From: Casuarina equisetifolia
Lineage: Eukaryota > Streptophyta > Magnoliopsida > Fagales > Casuarinaceae
Assembly (NCBI GenBank): GCA_028551475.1
Contig: CM052361.1
Span: 19,223,274 to 19,287,273 of the forward strand
Direction of reading: 5' to 3'
Length of the DNA stretch: 64,000 nt
Shown here piece by piece: positions 1 through 11,600 of the stretch. Both the position numbers and the translations under genes were made by a program. The notes below the pieces were generated by a model that worked only from the letters and a program-made list of their open reading frames with translations, did not search any database and was not told the origin of the DNA. Position 1 is the first letter of the stretch. Each line of letters starts with the position of its first letter.

Positions 1-14
1 TTGCACTTGTACAG

Positions 15-3000
15 GTGGAGGATATGTTATATCACCTGCGAACCAACTGCAACAATCAGTTGTAAAGCACATGCTTGCTATTGATTGGAAGTTCTGGAGA
101 TCTTATTTACAACCTTCTTCAGCCCGATCCATTACCATCCGTATGCTTGGGAGAGTCGCAGGTAGCTTTCAGCCAGATGGGACTATTAGTTTGTAATTTT
201 ACATCTATGGTTATTTAGTATAATGTGATACTCTTGATACCTTTACTTGCATATGCAGCACTACGTGAAATGTTTAGGACACAATTAGGAAATTATACTT
301 CTCTGGATTTCTCATCTGGGGAGTTGTCAAGAAGCATGATGTTGAATCAGACAGAAGGCACAACAAGCACAGTTAATCTTCAAGTACCGACAGGGGATGG
401 GAGGACCAAAGAGAAGACCACTGAAGAAATGGAGAAAACTCCTTCAGAACACGGAAGCCTTGTTAGCTTGAATGATGCTGCTGATGAGTTCTTTGATGTT
501 CCAGAACCATCAGATTGTGATCAACCTGAAAACAGCCTAGCTGCTGATTTTGGTTCGGATATGTACTCTCAGGTACAATATTTTTATGAAAGTAGTAAAA
601 TAATCTAGGTTTGAGGCCTCTTAGTTATGATGACATCTAGTGTAAGTGATGTTTGATTCATGCTGGCTTCAATAATCTGCCTGCATCATGGTAAGCAGCA
701 GAAGGCGCACCAGCTCTTTCAGCAAGCTTTGTCATTTCCTTCTGCTGCGATCTTATCTTCTAAGACAATCTATATGAGTGTGTCTGTCTGATTAGCATTT
801 GAATCATGCTAAAATTATTCTTTGAGTCATGGATGAAATAATGGAAAGAATCCACAAAAGGCATATACCTTTCTCAGATGCCATGTTGGTCTGAAGTCTA
901 AAATTAAAGTTGTCCATCAACTTTGGTTTGCCTTTAGATGTTTGCAGAATATGATTGATATTGCAGAAAAGAATTACTCAAAACTAGGTGGTCCTTGTTC
1001 ATGGAAATGCGGACTTTTGTAAGGTTGAGCTATATATCTTGGTTGGATCATTCGTGGGCTTCAATCATAAGCAATTTAGCCTATATGACATTGTATTACA
1101 GCTCCCCATCTCAATGCAGGCTAGCACATGTTATTAAACTACTTCTCTATTTACGTCACCACTATTTCTAATTGTGTACAGAACTCAACATGAAAAGTTC
1201 TCACTCCTTAAGGTCTTCCATTTTCTGTGTTTATTGCCGACGAAATTTCCGCTTTCGAGAATGTTACACTTTGTCCTCATTTTGTATCGGCTTCCTCTTT
1301 TTTCAGCCTAAATTATCAAGTGCTGCTGGTTTTGTGAAGAGATTGCATGATCTTGCTGGTAATTCAATAGTGATCATTAATTGAACATATTGATTGATAT
1401 GATATTATTTCTTCTGCTTTCAAGTACTTTTTTATGCCTTCTTCCTTGTACAATTCGATGATGGTTGAGATACTTGCTGCAGTTCAGAAGAGGGGCTATA
1501 TGGACTTGCAAGAGATGGTTAGGGAAGACAGTGTCTCATGCTGCTATGGGACAACTCTTCCCAAAGATCCAACTTGTTCAATGGCTTGCAGTTGGACAGA
1601 AGCAGATCCTTCCACATTCCTGATACGTGGAAAGAATTATCTGAAAGACCATAAGAAGGTAAGCATGATAAGTATTAGTAAACTAATTCTCTAGAAAAAA
1701 AATTCTTTTATGTTTGCAAACATGTTCATCATGCTGACATATTGAAAGAGGTAACAGATTGGCTTGCAATAATGTGTAGAATTGCATCATTCTGGAATGC
1801 AAAGTTGCATCTCGCTGATGATGAACACTGGCTTCTTTGAATAGATAATTAGAATTTCTTCCACTGCTTTTTGTAGCATGTTCTTAAGTACCAACCTTAT
1901 GGATAACTTTTCTTTTGCCTGTCCCAGCAATGATATGCCATATTTATAGTTCTCAAGACTACCAATACAGAAAGTAATTCGACCATGGAGCTTATTTGCT
2001 AGACTGCTAGAGTTCTTAATCCATTGTGCCCCATTCTTAAGATATATATATATATTATTTCTATTTGTTAAGTTTTCTAATATTTGATATTTGCTTTCTA
2101 GGTCAAGGCAAACAACACCCTGATGCAAATGGTTGCTGCAGATTGGCTAAAATCTGACAAGCGAGAAGATGATCTTGGAGGCCGACCTGGAAGCATTGTT
2201 CAGGTTCATACTATTTCTCATCAGTTTAGGTTTGATGCCCAGATATTGCATGTGAATTGTTTGCAACCATTGCAACTGCATAATTGTCTGTGATGAGAGC
2301 ATATTTTAAGAGCTTTTTTGTGCAGAAATATGCAGCACAGGGTGGGCCAGAGTTCTTCTTCATTGTAAACATACAGGTTAATTAAGTCTTTTGTCTGTTC
2401 CTACATTATTCGTTGTTCTGTTGTGGATCCATGTTAATTGAATTATCTACTGTGACCAGGTCCCAGGCTCAACAACATATAGTTTAGCTCTATATTATAT
2501 GATGAACACTCCAGTTGCAGATGTACCTTTGCTAGAGAATTTCATCAAGGGTGATGACGCATATAGAAATTCAAGGTTTAAGCTCATTCCTTACATATCT
2601 AAGGTTAGTACGGTCCTATAGGATTGGACCCTCAAGAATCACATTGCATAAGAGGATTATGCTTAAGCTCACTTACCTAAACAAGGCAGCATGCATTGCT
2701 CACCGTTTCTACATACATTTGTGTATGATATAATTTTTTTTTCCATAATCCTCTCCTCACCTCCCCCAATTTTTTTCTTTTTCTTTTTTTTTTTCTAGAG
2801 AAGATGTATCTATGAATTTTGATCTTCTCTTTCTTTCTTCTGGGCTTTATGTCTGCTTGATTGCTACTCAAATTAAAAACCAACAGCTATATGTTAAACT
2901 TCATTATTTTCCTTCTATATTCATATACTTCCTTGAAGTCCATAGTATTGCTTTATTTGTTGAACTATGGATCCTCTTAGTTCCCAGATATATCCCCCTG

Positions 3001-5046
3001 GATATAGGATTTTAGTACTGTATGTTTGCCATATCAGTTTGGAACCTAGATTCTACAATCCCCTTTTCTTATATTCAGATGCTTTTACATGTTCATTGTT
3101 ATATTAATTCATTTTGGGGGTTTACTTGTATAATTAGAATTGCTTCTGGGATCTGTTGAAATTTTATTTTCATAAGCTCTGGTATTCTTCCGGCTTATTA
3201 CATGAAGTGACTGCCTTAGCTGCTTTATTCTGTATGAACCTCTTTTATCACCAATACATACTGCAAGACTATGCAAGTTCACATTTCTTTTCTCAGGGTT
3301 CATGGATAGTTAAGCAAAGTGTAGGAAAAAAGGCATGCCTGATTGGTCAAGCCCTTGAAATTAATTATTTCCATGGGAAGAACTATTTGGAGGTAAGGTT
3401 TCAAGAAGTAATATTCCCGTAATTTCTGTGCTTTCTCCTCCAGTTTATATTATTAGTTACTTCTGTGCTCTTTGGATGGCTGTTATAGATGGACTAAGAA
3501 AGGGCTTTAGGCCTCACTTGCCATTTTTTAGGTGCCTCACAGCCAGACAATATCTGTTTTAGCATCTAAGTTCTTAAAAGGATAAGATATGTAAACAAAA
3601 TTTGTCCTGCTATTAAGTGAAAGTTCATGTAGACTCCTCTGTCCCTTAACATTAAAATGTGCGATGCATGTTTTTATGTTTTAAAATATGCTAATTCCGG
3701 AAATTACAATCATTTCAGCTTGGGGTCGATATCGGGTCATCAACGGTTGCAAGGGGTGTAGTTGGTCTTGTTCTTGGATACCTTAACAATCTGGTCATTG
3801 AGATGGCATTTTTGGTACAGGTAGAGCTACACTAGCTATGTTCTTATTACTTAAGTTTTTTTAAGTCCATTTGACATCAAATCTAATCTTTCTGCCAGTG
3901 TATTAATGTGGCTTAGTATGACTGAAATGGAAAATTTTGTGTTCTTCAAGAGGGAAAATGCCTTAAAACAAGGTTATTTTAATTAAATTCATTTTTAGCA
4001 ACGTGACCCTTGTTGGTGGTGTTAACGAAGACATGGGGGATAGCCGATTTCAAGGCACACTGACAAAGACAGTTGTGAAACAAGCTTCAACCCGTTAGCT
4101 TTGGTCTCCGCTTAATGTTTCCCAAGTTCCTTCTTTTCTTCTTTTCTTTTTTTTTTCTGTGGAGTGGTGGCTTTTTTGGGGGGATGGATATAAGTAAACT
4201 TTCCCTAAATTTTTTGAACATTTGCATTGCTGCCAGAGAGTTTGTTGATGTTGTTTGGAATGAATATAGGAGGAGAAACTTCAACGGGCTTAGGAGACCA
4301 GTTGTTGATTCTTTTTGGAATCTGTGGGGTCTAGATTGTGAAAATCCAGTTGGCTTCGCAGCAAGCTCAAACTTCTAGATTTCTGCATGATCCGAATTGC
4401 TTCCTTCAAAATTGTTCAATGCAACCATTGGATTGACCCTTCAAAAAGATTCCAATAGTTTCAGCGTCAAAGCTATGCACAACAACAATGACAACAATCT
4501 CACTTTTCCCTCTCTCTTTTTTTTTTTTTCTTTTCTTTTTTCTTTTTATGATTATCCGCTCCATCATCCAGATCTACATCTTGTCATGGACCTTGATTCT
4601 ATATCTCCTCTTTGTTTTCTCGATGATTACATTTCTTGAATCTTCCTCTCTATGTTCTTTCTTACTAGCTTTTATTTCATTCTCTTTCTACTTGACGAAT
4701 ATCTTTCTCTTTTTTTCTTCTATTGTTTTCCTGCTTACCTACAATATGGTGCCTTTTTAATCTCTTGTTTGGTGGTCATGTCAAGCCCCTTTGATATTGA
4801 ACGAAACTTAAGCTTAAAAGGAACCATATTGTACTTCAGCCTCTTTCATTTGGATATACTGCAACCTCCCTGAGTAGGTCTTAGGTTCAGAGCAGTCGCT
4901 TTGATAATCATATTCTTAGTTCAAATGCCTAAATGTTATATTGTCATGCACAGGCGAATACAACAGAGGAGCTTCCCGAGTATCTTCTTGGGACCTGCCG
5001 TCTAAACCATCTTGATGCCTCCAAAGCAGTATTACTGAAACCATGA
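15..5046 (+). CDS. EDR2-like protein, 3' part (START end + DUF1336/EDR2_C)
   Basis: 3' part of a gene whose 5' end lies before the window. Ten exons were read by hand: 15-161, 259-572, 1307-1358, 1483-1658, 2102-2203, 2326-2376, 2460-2603, 3297-3392, 3719-3820 and 4954-5046. All have GT/AG borders and join in one frame to a TGA, giving 424 residues. Residues 1-60 are the end of a START lipid-binding domain (HMLAIDWKFWRSYLQP, then SSARSITIRMLGRVA). A variable acidic linker follows, then the DUF1336/EDR2_C domain from about residue 190, with WTEADPSTFLIRGKNYLKDH, GGRPGSIVQ, HGKNYLE, DIGSSTVARGVVGLVLGYLN and a C-terminal GTCRLNHLD. Family knowledge: EDR2 and relatives are PH-START-DUF1336 proteins that bind phosphoinositides at membranes and restrain defence and cell death in Arabidopsis. 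The PH domain would lie upstream. The last intron (1.13 kb) is long and T-rich. The exact paralogue is not resolved. Confidence 0.93.
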
Positions 5047-7616
5047 TTATCTCCCAATACGTCCAAAAAACCCACCAAGATGTTGGGTTCAAAGTTTCTA
5101 ACCTGAAGCATTAGTATTGGAAATTCAGGACGCTTGTGCTCTGCAAAGTTACTTGCAGCATTCATTCTTTTACTTGAGTCAAATTCAAAATAATAGCAGG
5201 TTGTTTGCTGTAAATATCATTAAAATTGATCAACAACCCTTACAGAAAAGATGGCATTTCTTGTTAGTTCTGATTCTTTGATAAGATTTATGATTTGGGG
5301 TAGCTAGGTATATCGTCATTTTGTGTCTTGCTCACTTTGATAGTGTTCTCTCTTCTTGCTACTGGTGGTTATTTTGTACTGCTTTTAGCATAAATTCATT
5401 TGAATAAAAGGTGATTTTGCATCAAACTATTTAGCAATTACATCAATTGTAATAAGCAAATTATCACACAGGAAAAAAAACAAATTGTTCATATACGTGA
5501 AATAAAGAATAAGTGTACAAGATCAGTGTCCTATTGCTAGACAAACGAATTACTAGGAATATGCTGTGTCTGCTCATATGCATCTACGCTCCATCAACGG
5601 AGAAGATCTGGAGGTACTTTTTTTAAGTGCAATGGATCCTTACGAAATCGACGATCAAAATGAACAAAATTAGGGAATAGCAAAAGCAAGATAGAAAGAA
5701 AACAAATAGATTCTGAAGATAAGTTGACATCTTCAGTTATTTCTAGACATTGTAATCTATATGAGTAAGGATATGAATGATCGGGAGAATGGTATCTGAT
5801 AAATTCCAAAAGAATTGTTCTCAGAGCTTTAACATCTCTAGCCAATCACCAGTGGCACCTATGAAAGTTAGGGTGGCCGGAGCTTTTAGGCGGCGCAGTC
5901 CCTACTTTGGAACTTAATTCATTGCTAAGGGGCTTACGTTTGAGTTGAGGATGAGCAAAACTGGGACTGGGAAAACCCCACCACCAAGGAAAGGCTAGGC
6001 AAGACGCACTGACATTTGCCTCTTGCCTAACCTTAGCAATTTATTTTTTATGGGTGTGCTTGATTCATTGTTGCAGAACTTTCTAGCTGTTCATTGCTTA
6101 GGCCTCAATGAGAACGCAGAACTGGTTTTCCCTCGTTTTGGACGGAATCCAACCACTCATGAACCAACAAATGAAGCAATAAATAAATAGTAGGTGGAAG
6201 CAAAGGCCTTGGACAACCCACCCCACTCACACAACAAAAAGCCCCACGATCGACAGTGTCCTGAAGTGAAAGGAACACTCGTACCGCACTTCAACAATAG
6301 AGAAACAGTCCTCAACACCCACTGTCTGAAGAACAGCTTTGTCAATGCCCCAATCCACCAACCATTTCCGAAGCAAAGCCCTCCACAAATTGGAACAACC
6401 ACGGGCGCCGCAAGGGGCGACCAAGGTTTACAGGTTCCACCATTAATTGTCAAATCAACAAGCACAGTGGACGAGAGAGAATAGGAGAACAATTTGTGTT
6501 CCAAATTCTCTCCACCATGGATATCTTCTAGAATAGTAGTATCCATTGTTAAAACTTAAGGTAGAGAATGAGGCCTTTAATCTTTGTGTAAGCAAATAAA
6601 TTGACGCGCACTTATGTGGTCATACCACTTCATTTTGTGTTGGGAAAATTTGAAACTAAATCCTAGATTTTTGTGTTACAGAACACAAATAAAGTAAAGG
6701 TCAACCAAACAAATAAAGTAACATTAAAGAAAAAAAAAAAGAGGAAAGAAACATTAAAATGCTGATGCCCTAAAAACGTAACATCAAAAACCCTTTGAAA
6801 ATATAAGTTTCCAAAGAAAGTAAAATTGAAAGATTCACGCATGAAAGAAAAGGCCCTTCAAAATAATAAATACCGATGCTCAATAATTCTACTTTATAAA
6901 GTACTAAATAACTTAAATATATTGTCTCTTCTCTTCCCAGTGGAAAAAAGCATATATATCTGAAGTGTTAAATATATGATATTAAATGAAGATTAACAGA
7001 GAAGTTATTATCATTTGAAAGATTCTATTAAAAAAATGGAGCAGAATATGTTTTAATGTTTGGGAAAGAAAATTAAAGGTAACGTAATTATTGTAATTTT
7101 ATTTTTTGTTTTAAGGAAAGTAAACTTTTTTAGATTTTTAAACTTGATTCTAAAAAAAAAAAAACTCTTATATTGCATAACAATCTAAGATAATTTTGTT
7201 ACTTTATTATCTTATCCAAACACTCTCGCTCTAACTCATCCCTTGATAAAATCATATCATTAAAGTGCTAGATTTTAACTTCTAAATCCTTTTCTATTTA
7301 GAAATTTACGGTACAACTAATATGTTTGTTATTAAGTAAGTTAGGCTTTATATGGAAAGCTAGAACCTAGTTTCTGTACTCCATTCTATCCTTGAGGTCA
7401 TCGTCTTCTTGGTTTTTACATGTTAAAAGGCTACGTATTATTCTAAGTATTAATCTCTTTTATTAAAGACAACCACAAGAAGGTGAAGATCTTTAGTCTC
7501 TTTGTAAGATTATGTGTACGGATTCTACAATTTTTTTTTTTGGTTCAAAATAGTTATACATTTAAACTGATGATCATAACCAAGATTATAACTTTTCTTT
7601 TTTCTTTTTAATTCCT

Positions 7617-7673
7617 TAAACCCTAATCTTAAAGTCTAAACCTTAAACCCTAACCTTAACACCCCAAACCCTA
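7617..7673. repeat. Degenerate telomere-like (CCCTAAA-type) tract
   Basis: A 57-bp tract built from imperfect copies of the plant telomere heptamer on this strand. It shows TAAACCCTAA, then AACCTTAAACCCTAACC and CCAAACCCT, separated by one- to three-base changes. Short interstitial tracts of this kind (telo boxes) are common in plant promoters and at repaired breaks. It is too short and diverged to mark a chromosome end. Confidence 0.6.
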
Positions 7674-7869
7674 TTGTTTTATTAGGAAAAAAATAATAAT
7701 GATAGTGAGCATGTTTCTCACTCTTCTCGAGAAACAAGTGGGTGAACTTCAAAATGATTAGAAAATTAAGCAAAGTCTCCCTTGTTGATTATAGGGTTTT
7801 ACTGGAAATGCGAGTACGGCGGTGCTGTTAATGTCCCTATGTTTTGGAAGTAAAAATCCCACGCTCTTG

Positions 7870-8286
7870 CTAGACGTCCGCGAGGGAGAAGGGACACAAC
7901 ATTAGGAAAGCATCGTTTGGCTGGCGAGAAACTAAAGGGTAGTAAGAGGGTCCCCGGAAGGTTGGACGAGGCTGGGTCTTCAGGTGGGGGCCCATTGATC
8001 GCGAGGGTGTCCGGTGAAGCCCCGACATAGTTCTGCTGTTTGATGAGCACGAGATCTCGAAATCGGTGCAGTTAGGCCCAATCAAATTCTGTCTCCTTTT
8101 CATTTTAGCGATCAATGCTTCTCGTTGTTCCTCGACTCGACGTGCTTGGATTTCTGCCCTGTTCTTGTCGTTTGGTTCACTTAGGGTTTTGTTTGTGGAC
8201 TTCTTCATTAATTGGAGCTTAGCTTTCCTTGTTTCCAGTTCATAAGTTCGTAGATTTCTGGTCGGTATTGTTTGGAGGGAAAACAA
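7870..8286 (-). CDS. Unrecognised open frame, possible gene fragment
   Basis: A 138-codon frame on the minus strand, head-to-head with TPST. The N-terminal half is rich in K, R, E and Q (for example KAKLQLMKKSTN and EEQREALIAKMKRR), like a charged helix. The C-terminal half is Ser/Pro/Arg-rich and of poor quality. I do not recognise the family, and see no splice pattern or neighbour that supports it. It could be an exon of a small gene, a transposon fragment or chance in a GC-richer stretch. Transcript evidence would decide. Confidence 0.18.
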   Translation of the reverse strand: MFSLQTIPTRNLRTYELETRKAKLQLMKKSTNKTLSEPNDKNRAEIQARRVEEQREALIAKMKRRQNLIGPNCTDFEISCSSNSRTMSGLHRTPSRSMGPHLKTQPRPTFRGPSYYPLVSRQPNDAFLMLCPFSLADV

Positions 8287-8625
8287 CTCAACGAAAGTTT
8301 TCCAGTGGGAAGAATGTAATTCTTTTGAGTGTAATCAACTAAATGGAACTCCTTTAAACGATAAAAATTGGAAGATTTCTTTATGCATTAGCTGGAGAAT
8401 CATAACCGTAATCCGGTATCTTTATAAAATGGGATATATACCCGAACATTCTTGTGTCTTTCTTTTGTTGCTTTTCGTTATGAGCTTTAAATTTTACGTC
8501 ACTGTTTTTTAAGTTTTCTCTTACCGCAGGATTTTCATTTCAGTGACAAACTTTTAATTCTTTTAACATTTGTTCTAATTATCAATTTCCTCCTTACTTT
8601 CTTAGTTGATAGTGATTAGAAGGGG

Positions 8626-11600
8626 ATGAGGTTGATGGATCCTTCTCCCAAATTCTCAATGTTGCCGATGATTTGGGTCTTGGGTACGTATCACCTGAAT
8701 TCTTTTCCCACTTGCTTCTCTTATAATTTGCTTCTATTTAACTCTTTGGATGTAACTTGTAACGTTCTTCTTGTTATGTGGAAGTGCTTTTGTTTTCCTT
8801 TCTCTTTTTTTGGTTTCATCCCTTACCTGTTTTCGCATCTGGGCTCAATCAAGTTGTGCTTACTTTTGAATTACTTGTAATATTGATATCAGTGGTTTTG
8901 GTGGTCTAGTATGAAGACGATGTTAATATATAAGCTAACCAAAGCTTGGTTGTAAGATCTGGAAACATCGCTATTTATAGGCTTTTCTTTTTGTCTTCCT
9001 GTATGCATATCACTCTCTGGTAGATTACTAGAATACTTTTTCTGCTTTTCTCTTTTCTCTCTCATTCTAATGTTACTTTTTCACTTGGCTGTGACTGTTG
9101 TGCTGGTTTGTGACTGGTTTTCCTTTCTACAGTTTCAATACTAGTGAGTACCTCTCCTATCAAGGGTGAGTTTGGGCATTGTGAAAGAGTTGTAAAAAAG
9201 TGGGCATTGTCTTCCCTTGATCAAGAGGTCAAAGAAGACAGACACACACTGCAGGATTTACTGTTTTTCCTCCATGTCCCAAGAACAGGAGGCCGGACAT
9301 ATTTCCATTGGTAATTCATATGGGCATGGTGTATTTACCTGAAGGTTCATCTTGACGAGTAACATTATTTTCTTCTTCTGAATATCTTTTGTACATGCAG
9401 CTTCTTGAGAAAGTTATATTCTAAATCTCTGGAATGCCCGCGATCTTATGATAAGCTGCGATTTGATCCAAGGTACCATCCTTCTTTTGTATTAAAGCCA
9501 GCCTATTGTTGATTATCGACCATCTCTTGATCCTGGAATCCACCTTTTACACATCATTTGTACCATTAATTGCAATTTGCAATTAATTTGGTTGTGGTTG
9601 AGGATTAGCAGGGTAGAACAGTTAGTCAAAATATAGAGTTTTAGTAGTTGACTAGGATTCTTTCTATTTAATTGCTGGGAGCTGCATGTTGGAGAAAGGG
9701 AACGATCTTGGCTTAAGCAGGATCTCAACTATTTGACCTCTATGACATTGTTCAAGTATACTCATTTATATTTCCTTGAAAATACAATTTTGAACCAAAA
9801 ATTTTGTAGAGAAAGAGTACTACAGGCATAAAGTATCCTGCTGCCATTAACCAGAATTTATACGTACACACTTGCTGATTAGAGTTTTCAATTTAAGTTG
9901 ATTTGAACTGGCTTTTAATTTTTTAATTTTTAATTTTTTGTTTTTTTAGTCAGTAACTGGAGTCTTTAAATGTATTCCTTAAGTGCTTCCTCTAGGCGAA
10001 CATGTTATCTTCATTCCATTTTTTGGAGCTTTAAAACAAATAACAACTCAGATGACTTTACTGTGTGCCTGAGAGTGGTATTCTTACCAATTGGTTTTGC
10101 TTTATATTTGTGCAGCAAGGCCAAATGCAGGCTGTTGGTTACTCATGATGACTATAGCATGATGTCCAAACTTCCGAGTCAAAGAACTTCTGTGGTGACA
10201 ATACTTAGGAATCCAGTTGACCGTGTTTTTAGTACTTATGAATTTTCGGTTGAGGTGGCAGCAAGATTTTTGGTGCATCCAAACATATCTTCTGCAGTAC
10301 AGATGGCTGGTCGCATGCGAGCAAAGATTCGAGGAGTTAGTACATTAGATATTTGGCCGTGGAAGTATTTGGTTCCATGGATGAGAGAAGATCTCTTTGC
10401 TCGAGTAAATTCTTATTTTTCTTTTTAATGTATATATTTCTTCATTAAACGACTGTGGATTCTCTCTTCATTTTACTTTTCAAGATAACATGCTTATTGC
10501 CTATGATAGGCCTCTTTACTTCCTTGACTTCAATGAGGAAAATGAGAAGGTCAAACTCAATTGCAGCTAAAAATCTGTATTCATTTCGTTTTGAACTTTC
10601 TACAGTTGTTAGCACAAATCGGAACTAAATTTTCTCTAGGCATGATAGCATTTTCTACCATTAGATAGTCTAGCTTTCTTATAGAGATGTTATGGCCTAG
10701 TTGTGAATGTGAGGAGTCTAATTGAATACTTTTTAATGGAGTTTAGAGTCTCCATTAGTTGTTGATGTCTTAGGGTCCATGACTGGTTGAAGGATTTTTG
10801 TATTTGTTTGTTCCTTCATAACAGAAAGTGGGAGCCAATATTGTTGCCTGAAAAGGATAGGCCAACACTTTCCTTGGAAGAGGTGTGTACATCTAGTTTC
10901 TTGTTGATAATAATGAGTTAGAGCATTTGGGTTTGTCTTTTTCAGTTATTGCTTACCATGCGGTATGGGAAAAAGTGGTAAATAACTACGGGTTGGGGGA
11001 TACCCTACCCAACTAATATGGTAAACAGCATTACAACTGCTGAACTAGCCATCAGAAGAATCAACCTAACCTGACCAAAATTTGTGTTTTTGAGCTGATT
11101 TGAATTGTCATGTTTCAGTAGGTGTTGCATTGAGATCAGTCATAGTTTAACTATTCTATCCTTGGTTGGTTTGGAAATTAATGCTGATGGTTTGGGTTTC
11201 TTAAAAACCCCTTAGAAAAAACTCAAACCCTCTTTCCTCTTTCAAGTGTAACCCTCCCACCCATAACTGGCTTCTTGTTTGCTCTCTCTTTCTCCCTCAG
11301 CTCCCTCTCAGTCCTTTCATCATTGATATCCTACTTCATCACTGCTATGGCAATCTTTGCGGTGCATCCTTGACTTGATTGTAGACCACAAAATGACAAG
11401 AGGAACATACAATACTGGGAGGAAAATAAAGACCTAGATTGAGTTGTTGACAAGCTATAAAAAGCAGTGCACGACCAAGCCTTTAGCTCTTTCCTACATT
11501 GGCAACCATTCAGTACAATTGCACAACTGATCTCAACAGAGCATTCTGTGCTTTCTTTCCTTCTCACCTCTTTGGGTTGCAGACCATACGTCTTTCACCT

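Larger units (their letters stand above)
5047..8625. other. Intergenic spacer between EDR2-like and TPST genes
   Basis: About 3.6 kb with no convincing gene. It is AT-rich at 6540-7600, with a more GC-balanced stretch at 6190-6500 and another at 7800-8290 that are open on the minus strand but resemble nothing I know. A degenerate telomere-like tract lies at 7617-7673. The TPST promoter and 5' leader must lie within the last several hundred bases. Confidence 0.6.

Noticed and set aside
4115-4873. Phe/Leu-rich open frames in the last intron of the EDR2-like gene
   Set aside because: T-rich intron sequence gives hydrophobic frames; exons on both sides join in phase without them.
6157-6546. 129-codon minus-strand frame in the EDR2-TPST spacer
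   Set aside because: I briefly saw a transposase-like phrase (WLVDWGIDK), but no catalytic motif or neighbouring domain supports it.
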